The notes beneath the pieces were generated by a model. It saw nothing but the letters and a program-made list of their open reading frames with translations, had not been told where the DNA came from and ran no database searches. A DNA stretch of 64,000 nucleotides, from contig NZ_SLWL01000009.1 of NCBI RefSeq assembly GCF_004342915.1, positions 62,001-126,000 of the forward strand. Reading direction: 5' to 3'. The first letter of the stretch is position 1. Every line of letters begins with the position of its first letter. The position numbers were made by a program, and so were the translations under genes. Of this stretch, positions 7,028-14,699 are shown piece after piece. This DNA comes from Camelimonas lactis (GTDB taxonomy: Bacteria > Pseudomonadota > Alphaproteobacteria > Rhizobiales > Beijerinckiaceae).

Positions 7028-10000
7028 ATGGCTTACGAGCATCCGTCAGGCATCCCCGGGGCATACAGCCGGGCGGCGGCGCGGCCCAGCGACACGGCCG
7101 TGGTGTTTGCCGAGGGCGAGTTTGCCCAGGCCACGGATCACAACGACGCTCACGCCATCCAGCGCCAGCGCACCCAGCGTGTTGGCAACATGGTCGCCAA
7201 GGATGGCGACCGGCTGTCGGGCGCTGACATCCAGATCACACTCGCCGTTGCCGGAGATCCGCCGGTGCTGGTGGAGCCGATGCGCGGCGACCTCGCCTTG
7301 GCGGCCGGTCGCATCTATGTCGCCGGCGACGTGCGGGACGTCGCTGCAGCAACGTTTGTGGATGTGGCGCTGGCTGGCGAAATCACGGTCGGCGTGCGGC
7401 TGGTGCGGGACATCGTGACGGCCGCCGATGATCCGTCCCTTCTCGGCCTGCACCCGGGCACAGAGGCCGAGGGTGAAATCGGCTCCGCCCGCGAAGTGGA
7501 ACATATCGCTTGGGCGCTGCCTGGTGACGGTCAGCCGGGGGAATATTATCCGGTCTACACCGTTCTGCATGGTGCGGTGATCGACCAGACGCCGCCGCCG
7601 GCGCTGTCCGGCGTCCTCAACACCATCGCGCTCTACGATCGCGACGTGAACGGCAACTACATCGTCGACGGCTGTCAGGTGCTGGCGCTGGGCAATACCG
7701 GGGCTGGTCAGGCGTTTTCGATCGCAGCCGGCACCGCCAACATCCAGGGGCATAAGCGCATCCGCGAGGCGGGGATCCGGCATACCGAGCCGGAGACACC
7801 GGATCTGGAGGCCATCACCGCCGAGCCGCATGTGTTCGGCGGGCCAGATGGCGGCGAGGCCATTATCACCGTGTCGCGCCCGCCGATCGCCGCCGTGGGA
7901 CAGGTTGTGCTGGTGAGACGGGCCACCGCCACGGTGACGCGGGGCGTCATCGCTGGCGGCGCCGATGCCCTGCCGCATGCCGCCGTGGTCGAGATCGAGA
8001 GCGTCAAACAGGGCGCGACCACCTATGTCGCCGGCACGGACTATCTGCTGGTCGCCGACAGTGTCTCCTGGTCGCCAGCCGGCGCGGAGCCAGTGGGATC
8101 GTCAACCTACAGCGTCACCTATCTCTACAACGCCCTCGTCGCGCCGACCGAGGTCACCGCGAGCACGGTCAAGGTGGCCGGCGGCGTCAATGGCCGGGCG
8201 GCGCTGGTCTCCTACACCAGCAAGATGCCGCGCATCGATATCCTGTGTCTCGACGCATCGGGGCGGCCTGTCTACGTCAAGGGCATTCCGGCCCGCCAGG
8301 GCGGCCTCGCGCCCCAGCCGCCGGCGACGCTGCTCAAGCTGGCTGAAATCACCAATAACTGGGTGTCGACGCCGACCGTCAGGAGCAACGGCACGCGCTC
8401 CCTCAGCCAGGACATGCTGAACCGCATTGCCAACAAGCTGCTCGACGTCATCGATACCTTCGACCGGTCCGAAGCCCAGCGCGATATCCAGAGCCGCGCC
8501 GGCGTCGCCACGCGCGGCATCTTCACCGACATGTTCGTGGACGATTTCTATCGGGACCAGGGCGAGCCGCAGACGGCCGCGATCAATCGCGGTGTGCTGA
8601 TGCTGGCGATCGACAGCGTGCTGGTGGCGCGGGCCGGCAGCGCAACCGAAACCCTGCCGTGGACGCCGGAAGTCGTGATCCGCCAGGACAAGGCCACCTC
8701 GGCCATGCGGATCAACCCGTACGACAACTACGCGATCATGCCCGGCGCGCTGCGCCTGGAGCCGCCGACCGACTACTGGACCGAGAGCGTCACCCAGTGG
8801 ACGTCGCCGGTGACCATGGAGTTTAGCGCGGCGCCCAACCAGCCTCCGGGCTCCACCGGCTTTGATGAGGTGGCCTCTCGCAACCAGACGGCGGCGCAGG
8901 TCATGCGCCAGATCAACGTCACCGCCACCATTGACGGCTTCGCGGCAGGCGAAAACCTCAAGACGCTGACCATGGACGGCGTCGACATAAAGCCGCCGGG
9001 TGTGCAGACGGCCGACGCCAACGGCCGCATCGTCGTGACGTACCAGATCCCGGCCGGCATGCCGGTGGGCCGCCGGCTGGTGCGGGCTGAAGGCATGGCT
9101 GACAGCTACGCGGAGGCAATCTATGTCGGCGAAGGCATCATCGACACCACGGTGATGCGTCGCGTCACCCTGGTGGCGCAGGCTGCGCCGATCCCGGTCA
9201 TCAACGTCATCAACAACACCACGGTGATCAACAACATCACCGAGGTCATCAACGTGACGCAGCCTGTGGTCGCTCCGTTCCCGTTCGGGATCGACCCGCT
9301 CGCCTGCAGTTTCACGCTTGTTGAGGCGCGCTGCCTGGTTGGCGTCCGGCTCAAGGCCGATGCGGTCGGGGATCCGAACAAGCCGGTCCGCATTCAATTG
9401 GCGACCGTTGAGAACGGCTGGCCGACCAACGTGGTGTTGGCGGATACGCTCGTCTCGATGATCGGCGTTGCGCCGGGCGACGTCATCACTGCCTGGTTCG
9501 CCGCGCCAGTATTTGTGGCGGCAGGCCGTGAGTATTGCTGGGTGGCGCTGACGACCGATTCCGAGCACGCCATATCCATCGCCCGTCTTGGCGAGGTCGA
9601 CGCCGCGACCCAGCAGCGCGTCGCCTCCCAGCCGTATACCGTCGGCGTTCTGTTCTCGTCGGCCAACCGTCAGACATGGACAGTGCACCAGGATGCAGAT
9701 CCGTGGTTCGAACTGCTGGCGGCGAAGTTCACCGCGACCAGCAGGACAATTGATCTGTGGGAGGGTGACCTCGACCAGGTGTCGGATCTGCTGGTGCGTG
9801 GAGCGATCGAGATCCCGACAGCCGACGCCGGTTGCCGCTACGAGCTGGTGCGCGCCAACGGCGACGTTATCCCGCTCGCGCCCGGCCAGACGTGGGAAGC
9901 CCGAGAATACGTCACTGAGCACGTCAAGTTGCGGGCGGTGCTCACGGGAAACGAACGGATTTCGCCGGTGCTGTATCCCGGCACCGCCATCATTGGCGGC

Positions 10001-10303
10001 CGCATCCGCGCATCTGGCGACTACGTCTCCCGTCTGTTCGCGATGGGCAACCCTGTCCAGGTGCGCGGCGTCATGTCCACACTATTGCCAGCTGGCTCGT
10101 CCCTGACCGTCGAGGTCGACAACGGCGCCGGCGTCTGGTCCCCGCTCGATCCTGATGGCGGCGAGGTGCTGGGCGGGGGCTGGTCCGACGCCCTGTATCG
10201 CCGCGCCGCCCACACCGCCGCGCAGGGCCGCATCCGTCTGACGCTCACCGGCGGCCCCGCCGCACGTCCATCTGTCGCCCGCCTGCGGGCCGCGTCTATC
10301 TGA
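7028..10303 (+). CDS. Very large DUF4815-like tail/baseplate fibre protein
   Basis: 1091 residues from ATG 7028 (GAGG 6 bases upstream; a TTG six bases earlier is unlikely). The first 600 residues have features of DUF4815 phage proteins: YSRAAARPSDTAVVFAEG, QATDHNDAHAIQRQR, long beta-rich repeats and NLLDVIDTFDRSEAQRDIQS-like helices (here residues about 478-500). Around residues 721-742 there is an Asn/Ile/Val-rich segment (VINVINNTTVINNITEVINV) that looks like a triple-stranded beta fibre. The C-terminal 300 residues are beta-rich and may bind the cell surface. It lies in the P2 H/G (fibre) position. DUF4815 assignment is by recognition; the fibre role is inferred. Confidence 0.72.
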   Translation: MAYEHPSGIPGAYSRAAARPSDTAVVFAEGEFAQATDHNDAHAIQRQRTQRVGNMVAKDGDRLSGADIQITLAVAGDPPVLVEPMRGDLALAAGRIYVAGDVRDVAAATFVDVALAGEITVGVRLVRDIVTAADDPSLLGLHPGTEAEGEIGSAREVEHIAWALPGDGQPGEYYPVYTVLHGAVIDQTPPPALSGVLNTIALYDRDVNGNYIVDGCQVLALGNTGAGQAFSIAAGTANIQGHKRIREAGIRHTEPETPDLEAITAEPHVFGGPDGGEAIITVSRPPIAAVGQVVLVRRATATVTRGVIAGGADALPHAAVVEIESVKQGATTYVAGTDYLLVADSVSWSPAGAEPVGSSTYSVTYLYNALVAPTEVTASTVKVAGGVNGRAALVSYTSKMPRIDILCLDASGRPVYVKGIPARQGGLAPQPPATLLKLAEITNNWVSTPTVRSNGTRSLSQDMLNRIANKLLDVIDTFDRSEAQRDIQSRAGVATRGIFTDMFVDDFYRDQGEPQTAAINRGVLMLAIDSVLVARAGSATETLPWTPEVVIRQDKATSAMRINPYDNYAIMPGALRLEPPTDYWTESVTQWTSPVTMEFSAAPNQPPGSTGFDEVASRNQTAAQVMRQINVTATIDGFAAGENLKTLTMDGVDIKPPGVQTADANGRIVVTYQIPAGMPVGRRLVRAEGMADSYAEAIYVGEGIIDTTVMRRVTLVAQAAPIPVINVINNTTVINNITEVINVTQPVVAPFPFGIDPLACSFTLVEARCLVGVRLKADAVGDPNKPVRIQLATVENGWPTNVVLADTLVSMIGVAPGDVITAWFAAPVFVAAGREYCWVALTTDSEHAISIARLGEVDAATQQRVASQPYTVGVLFSSANRQTWTVHQDADPWFELLAAKFTATSRTIDLWEGDLDQVSDLLVRGAIEIPTADAGCRYELVRANGDVIPLAPGQTWEAREYVTEHVKLRAVLTGNERISPVLYPGTAIIGGRIRASGDYVSRLFAMGNPVQVRGVMSTLLPAGSSLTVEVDNGAGVWSPLDPDGGEVLGGGWSDALYRRAAHTAAQGRIRLTLTGGPAARPSVARLRAASI

Positions 10304-10313
10304 GGGGTCTGAG

Positions 10314-11540
10314 ATGGCTGCAGTCGTCGACAACCGCACGCTCAACTATGACATTCCGTTGCCGAATGCGGAAAACTGGCTGTCGGAGGACGTGATCCGC
10401 CTGGCGCAGGCGATCACTGCCTTTGACCAGCTGATCAAGACCGCCAACGACGATATCGGCGACCGCTCGCTCCTTGGTCACGCCCACCAGATTTCTGAGA
10501 TCACCGGGCTGACCGACGTACTCGCCCAGAAGGCGGCGTACGACCACGTCCACGCCCTGGCCGCGCTGTCGGACGTTGACGTCAGCATCATCACGGTCGG
10601 CCAGTACCTGCGCTGGAACGGCAGCAAATGGGTTCCCGGCGTGGTGTCGGCCGACGACATCAAGGCCGGCACGATCGACCCGGCGCGCCTGCCGTCGATC
10701 GCCATCACCGACACCTACGTGGTGGCGTCGCAGGCGGCGATGCTGGGCCTGGCCGTCCAGAAGGGTGACATCGCTGTCCGGACTGACCTCAACCGGTCTT
10801 TCGTCTGCTCGGGGGCCAACCCGGCGCTGCTGGCCTCATGGACTGAGCTGCTCACGCCCACGGATGCGGTGCTGTCTGTGGCGGGTCTCACGGGCGCGAT
10901 TACGGCATCTGCGCTGCGCACCGCGATTTCCACGGCAACGGGCATTGCGCTGATGACGGCCGCCAATGCGGCGGCGGCACGGACAGCCATTGACGCCGCC
11001 GCGACCGATCACACTCAGGATTGGGGGACGATCACCGGCAAGCCCGGCTCGTACCCTCCCAGCGTCCACTATCACGATGAAAGATACGCCCAACTCTCCG
11101 GCGCATCCTTTAGCGGCAACGTGGAAACCTCAGGCCTCTACAGGACCTACGGGACGAACCCGCGATACGAATGGCTCTACCCCGGAACCTACCGGAAACA
11201 CATTTCGCTCGAAAGCAACGGGCGGCTCACGATGATTAACACCGACAGCGGTCAGTGGACGCATACGTTCACCCCTGACGGAAACATCATCACTTCCGGG
11301 GGAGTCGGCGACCTTAATGCGCAACTCAGAGCGAGGGTTAGCCAGTGCCGTTTCGTGTCCTACGCTGAACAGGGTATCGGCGGCCCCGGATGGCACGGAG
11401 GCGTCGCAGGAAACGCTCAGCTTGTCGTTGCTGTTCTAGTCAGTGGACAAATGTTACCCGGAGTATGGGGGATTAACACCCTTCGATACGCTCAGCTTCA
11501 GTACTACAATAACGGAAATTGGTGGAACTTCGGCACATGA
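10314..11540 (+). CDS. Tail fibre protein
   Basis: 408 residues, RBS GAGGGG 6 bases before ATG 10314. Residues 45-75 carry repeated HAHQISEITGLTDVL / HVHALAALSDVDV elements, the common 'H.H...I..L...L' tail-fibre repeat, followed by Ala/Thr-rich repeats (ASALRTAISTATGIAL, AANAAAARTAIDAA) and HTQDWGTITGKP plus SVHYHDERYAQLSG, both typical of fibre shafts. The C-terminal 130 residues are Gly/Tyr/Asn rich with lower GC than the rest, as expected for an exchanged receptor-binding tip. Overlaps the next gene by four bases (ATGA). Confidence 0.88.
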   Translation: MAAVVDNRTLNYDIPLPNAENWLSEDVIRLAQAITAFDQLIKTANDDIGDRSLLGHAHQISEITGLTDVLAQKAAYDHVHALAALSDVDVSIITVGQYLRWNGSKWVPGVVSADDIKAGTIDPARLPSIAITDTYVVASQAAMLGLAVQKGDIAVRTDLNRSFVCSGANPALLASWTELLTPTDAVLSVAGLTGAITASALRTAISTATGIALMTAANAAAARTAIDAAATDHTQDWGTITGKPGSYPPSVHYHDERYAQLSGASFSGNVETSGLYRTYGTNPRYEWLYPGTYRKHISLESNGRLTMINTDSGQWTHTFTPDGNIITSGGVGDLNAQLRARVSQCRFVSYAEQGIGGPGWHGGVAGNAQLVVAVLVSGQMLPGVWGINTLRYAQLQYYNNGNWWNFGT

Positions 11541-12211
11541 CAAAATACATCGGAATTTTTGAAAAATACATCCCAAGCAGTGATGCGTCGGAATTATACA
11601 GAGAGATGAGCGCCAAGGGAGCCATCTTCCATCGAAACGAGAACGGGGAAGATTGGTATGCCGGCATCCCAGCCAGGACGGTTGGCTCCCTGATCTTGAG
11701 CGTGGACGCCGATAGCGTGGTCCGCTGTGTCGGCTTCGGGCCTGACGGCTTCTCGCCTCCCGTTGGACAGCGCGTCTACGAAGTGGAGGTCCCCGGTGTC
11801 TCCCCGACCCAAGACATTGCGAACTACGCCGGGTTCCTCGGGCACACCTTCGATCCAGCCACGGGCTCCTTCACGCCCCCGCCGCCTCCTGCACCACCAG
11901 CTATCGCAGATATCTCTCGCCAGCAGTGCGCCATGCGTATGTGCCAGATGGGGCTGATCGGTCCGGAGGACATGGTTGCGATGGCGCAGTCAGGTACGCC
12001 CCCGGCGATGGTCGAAAACATGCTGGGAGCCATGGCGGAGCCGGATCAGAGTTTCGCCCGGGCAGCATTTGCGAAGAACACCTACAGCCGGGCCGACCCG
12101 CTTCTGGTGCTCATGATGACAGGGCAGCCAGTGCCGGTCCCAGGCGGCGATCCGCGTCCGGCAACGGCTGACGATATAGATCAGTTTTTCAGGGATGCGG
12201 CGCTGCTTTAA
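11537..12211 (+). CDS. Tail fibre-associated / fibre assembly-like protein
   Basis: 224 residues from ATG 11537, overlapping the fibre stop. The first 40 codons are AT-rich compared with the region. The middle has a Pro-rich linker (FTPPPPPAPPAIADIS, residues about 113-128). The C-terminal region ISRQQCAMRMCQMGLIGPED through AFAKNTYSRADPLLVLMM resembles the helical domain often found at the end of fibre-assembly or fibre proteins ('IsrrQ....la..GlI...ea.a....G..P'). It probably helps fold or assemble the fibre encoded just upstream. Family name uncertain; position and C-terminal pattern support a fibre-accessory role. Confidence 0.6.
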   Translation: MTKYIGIFEKYIPSSDASELYREMSAKGAIFHRNENGEDWYAGIPARTVGSLILSVDADSVVRCVGFGPDGFSPPVGQRVYEVEVPGVSPTQDIANYAGFLGHTFDPATGSFTPPPPPAPPAIADISRQQCAMRMCQMGLIGPEDMVAMAQSGTPPAMVENMLGAMAEPDQSFARAAFAKNTYSRADPLLVLMMTGQPVPVPGGDPRPATADDIDQFFRDAALL

Positions 12212-12238
12212 GAGCCCGTCAACGCTTCTTGAAACAGC

Positions 12239-12268
12239 AAAGCCCCTGACGCGCGTCAGGGGCTTTTT
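12239..12268 (+). terminator. Strong intrinsic terminator inside the tail operon
   Basis: Perfect inverted repeat with 12-bp arms (AGCCCCTGACGC at 12241-12252 and its complement at 12253-12264) followed by TTTTT. It lies 29 bp after the fibre-accessory stop and about 60 bp before the sheath gene, so it divides fibre genes from sheath genes. Confidence 0.9.
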
Positions 12269-12325
12269 CGTTCGGCTCACCCGCAATTGTCGTCGGCAAG
12301 TGCAGACAGTCAAGCGGGATCAGCA

Positions 12326-13546
12326 ATGCCGACCACAGTGCCTTTCCACGGGACGCGCGTCTTTCGTGCTGGCGAAGAGCCGCGCCCGATCTCGGCCAGC
12401 GACTGGTCGACCGTGCGGGCCGTTGTCGTTGCCCCGGCCGCCGATGAGGCCAAATTCCCGATCGACACCCGCATCACCATGTTTTCCAACGACACCGAGA
12501 TGCGCGCCGCGCTGGGCGTGGGCGGCAATGTCGCCGAGGTGTTCGACGCCATCGAAGATCAGGGCGTCGTCGCGGAGGTTGAACTGGTGCGGGTCGCAGA
12601 AGGCGCCGGCCAAACCGAGGCCGAGAAGCTTGAGGGCACGATCGCCAACATCGTCGGCTCTGGCGCCGACAACAGCGGCGTGCACGCGTTCAAGACCTCC
12701 CCCACGTCAGGCGGCATTTTCATCTGCCCCGGCTACGACAGCCAGCGCCTCGCCGACGCCAAGAATCCGGTTGCCGCAGAGCTCGACGGCATCGCCCGGC
12801 GGCTGCGCGCCATCAAGGTCTTCAACACGCCGGCCGCGAGCAAAGAGGCCGCCGAAGAGTATGCGTCCGACTTTGCTGACGACCCGCGCGCCTATCTTTT
12901 CCACCCGGCCGTGAAGATTTTCACCTCGTCCGGGACCGTCGTTCAGCCAGCTTCCGGCCGGGTTGCCGGGCTGTTCGTTCGCCGCGACAAAGAAGTGGGC
13001 GGGCCGCACGAAAGTCCGTCGAACCAGACGATGGGCGGCATCACGGGTCCGTCGCGGCCGATCAGCTATTTCACCGGGGAACCGGACAGCGAGGCGCAGT
13101 ACCTCAACAACCTGCACATCGCCACCCTGCGGGCCGGCAACATCCTGTGGGGCAACGAGACCTGCGCCGCCGACCCGCTGCAGCGCTTCATCAATGTGGT
13201 CCGCACCGAAGACTACATCGACGACGCGGTGATCAAGGCCTTCGACAAGTGGGCGCTGGACAAAAATCTCAGCGTTCCGCTCGGCGTGGCCATCATGCAG
13301 AGCCTCGACCAGTTCGGGGACGAGGCCGTCGCAAAGGGCATGTTGCTTGGTTTCCGGGCGTGGTTCGAGGTGGACCTCAACACCGACCTCTCCATGGCGT
13401 CCGGCGTGCTCCGCATCGAATACGACCGCGAGCCGGCCGCCCCGCTGCAGGACCTGCAGTTCGGGGCGCGCCGCAACGTCGCCTACTACGCCGTGGTGCG
13501 TGACGGCATCCTCACCGCCCTCGATCGTCAGTACATCGCAGCCTGA
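12326..13546 (+). CDS. Contractile tail sheath protein (P2 FI-like)
   Basis: 406 residues from ATG 12326; the longer open frame upstream has no ribosome site and runs into the terminator region. The N-terminus PTTVPFHGTRVFRAGEEPRPIS and the turn RAVVVAPAADEAKFPIDTR correspond to the beta-hairpin that opens sheath proteins ('HGv.v.e...G.r.i.......gi.gtApdad...fp'). The C-terminal half contains GRVAGLFVRRDKEVGGPHESPSN ('aG..ar.D...G.w.spsN') and ILWGNETCAADPL ('.wG.rT.s.d..'), both diagnostic of phage sheath proteins. It contracts to drive the tube through the envelope. Confidence 0.93.
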   Translation: MPTTVPFHGTRVFRAGEEPRPISASDWSTVRAVVVAPAADEAKFPIDTRITMFSNDTEMRAALGVGGNVAEVFDAIEDQGVVAEVELVRVAEGAGQTEAEKLEGTIANIVGSGADNSGVHAFKTSPTSGGIFICPGYDSQRLADAKNPVAAELDGIARRLRAIKVFNTPAASKEAAEEYASDFADDPRAYLFHPAVKIFTSSGTVVQPASGRVAGLFVRRDKEVGGPHESPSNQTMGGITGPSRPISYFTGEPDSEAQYLNNLHIATLRAGNILWGNETCAADPLQRFINVVRTEDYIDDAVIKAFDKWALDKNLSVPLGVAIMQSLDQFGDEAVAKGMLLGFRAWFEVDLNTDLSMASGVLRIEYDREPAAPLQDLQFGARRNVAYYAVVRDGILTALDRQYIAA

Positions 13547-13558
13547 CAGGAGCCCCTT

Positions 13559-14104
13559 ATGGCGCTGGAATTTCTCGTCCTGCGCGGCGTCAACCTCTAT
13601 GCCGAGGGTGACAGCGGCCAGACCCTGAACACCCACCTGTCGCTGCAGGAAATCAAGCTCGTCGCCGGGCTCAGCGAAGAAGGCGAAACCTTCACGCCGG
13701 CGGCGGGCAATGGCGCGATCAAGGTGCCCACCAACCGGGCCGAGATCGAAGTGCCGTACACCCTGGCGGGCCTGCAGCCGGAAGTCATGGGCCTGTTTGT
13801 GACGCCCATGGGCGTGCGCCGGAAGTTCACGGCTTACGGCGCGTTGGTCAACGAGTACGCCACTACGGAAGCGGACCGACTGCGCCAGGTGGTCGCGACC
13901 ATGTATGGGCGCCTCAACGCCGATATGGCCAGCCACAGCGGCTCCGGCCTGACCGGCGTCGAGTACACGATCCACTCGGTGAGTAAATACGTGCTCCAGA
14001 TCGGCAATCGGGAGGTCCTCCGGTTCAACATTGAACAGGGCGGGTGGTTCGACGCCGCCGGCCAGCGCTCGCGGATCAACCAGATGCTGGGGATCAGCGG
14101 ATGA
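13559..14104 (+). CDS. Tail tube protein (P2 FII-like)
   Basis: 181 residues, RBS AGGAG 6 bases before ATG 13559, directly after the sheath gene as in P2. Strand pattern NLYAEGDSGQTLNTHLSLQEIKLVAG at the start and the block GGQPEVM-like (here LAGLQPEVMGLFV) are features of the P2 gpFII major tail tube family; length (172 in P2) agrees. The closing motif VEYTIHSVSKYVLQIGNREV corresponds to the conserved 'Y.k..idG.ev.eiD' element. It forms the rigid inner tube. Stop overlaps the next start (ATGA). Confidence 0.9.
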   Translation: MALEFLVLRGVNLYAEGDSGQTLNTHLSLQEIKLVAGLSEEGETFTPAAGNGAIKVPTNRAEIEVPYTLAGLQPEVMGLFVTPMGVRRKFTAYGALVNEYATTEADRLRQVVATMYGRLNADMASHSGSGLTGVEYTIHSVSKYVLQIGNREVLRFNIEQGGWFDAAGQRSRINQMLGISG

Positions 14105-14553
14105 GCAACGATCCCGACATGACCCCGGTCAGGCCATACGATGGCGCGCCCGACCAGCTGGGCGTGGTCCGTCGCGAGGCGGCCGCACCGCAGGGCTATC
14201 CGGATGCGCCGGAGATCAGGCCGGCCAACCCGGCGCAGTGGGGCGCGGTTGTGCCGCTGGCGCACCCGCTCATGGTCGACGGCAAGCTGCTCGACCGGAT
14301 TTCGATCCGTCGCCTGACCGGCGAGGACGTGGTCACACTCATCATGGAGGATGGCGACGACGCCACCTTGCCCCAGCGCGCCAGGGCGCGTGCCGCCGGC
14401 GTTCATCCGGCGGTGCTGGAGGCGCTGTCGGCTGATGACGCCGAGGAGGTGAGCACGCGGCTCCGCCCTTTTTTACCTTCGTCTCTGCTCGCCGCCGATG
14501 GAACCGACTGGGATACCGACCCGGATCAGGCGCCGGTGCCCGCCGTCCTCTGA
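14101..14553 (+). CDS. Tail assembly chaperone E-like (unshifted product)
   Basis: 150 residues. After a Pro-rich N-terminal extension of about 50 residues comes VVPLAHPLMVDGKLLDRISIRRLTGEDVV, the phage tail assembly chaperone pattern ('v.L..P...dG..v..ltlR.pt..Dl'). P2 gpE is 91 residues. In P2-like phages this protein and a -1 frameshifted longer form bind the tape measure during tube assembly. A T TTT TTA heptamer at codons 124-125 would send ribosomes into the downstream E' frame. Without shifting, translation ends at 14551-14553. Confidence 0.88.
   Translation: MSNDPDMTPVRPYDGAPDQLGVVRREAAAPQGYPDAPEIRPANPAQWGAVVPLAHPLMVDGKLLDRISIRRLTGEDVVTLIMEDGDDATLPQRARARAAGVHPAVLEALSADDAEEVSTRLRPFLPSSLLAADGTDWDTDPDQAPVPAVL
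14469..14475 (+). promoter_or_regulatory. Programmed -1 frameshift slippery site (T TTT TTA)
   Basis: In the reading frame of E the codons are TTT (14470-14472) and TTA (14473-14475) preceded by T, a perfect X XXY YYZ heptamer. P2 uses T TTT TTG at the same place. The -1 frame is open from here to TGA 14697-14699, giving a fused protein of 199 residues. The 6-T run is the only one in this GC-rich neighbourhood. Confidence 0.85.
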
Positions 14554-14699
14554 AGCGCGGCCTGCGGGCGATCCCCCGCCTCGCCAGCGAAGTTGCCAAG
14601 GCGTTCGGCCGGCCGCTCGACGTGGTGCTGGGCTGGTCGATCAACGAGATCGTGCGCCGGCACGAACAGGCCGCCATCGTGCTTGAGGATCTGCCGTGA
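14475..14699 (+). CDS. E' extension, translated only by -1 frameshift from E
   Basis: This frame has no plausible start codon of its own with a ribosome site, but is open from the slippery site to the stop and codes for 74 residues with phage-like content: RLASEVAKAFGRPLDVVLGW then INEIVRRHEQAAIVLEDLP. The 'W...e...w...A' pattern matches the E' part of P2-like chaperones. Joined product: bases 14101-14475 then 14475-14699, 199 residues. The stop overlaps the start of the tape measure gene (GTGA), as usual. The long form is expected to bind the tape measure protein. Confidence 0.82.
   Translation, partial: TFVSARRRWNRLGYRPGSGAGARRPLKRGLRAIPRLASEVAKAFGRPLDVVLGWSINEIVRRHEQAAIVLEDLP

Noticed and set aside
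8102-9922. 606-codon open frame on the - strand inside the phage tail protein gene
   Set aside because: Opposite the + strand phage operon; composition is Arg/Asp/Val biased and shows no domain.
12195-12914. 239-codon open frame on the + strand overlapping the terminator and the sheath gene
   Set aside because: It crosses the strong terminator and reads sheath DNA in the wrong frame; composition is Arg/Pro/Ser only.
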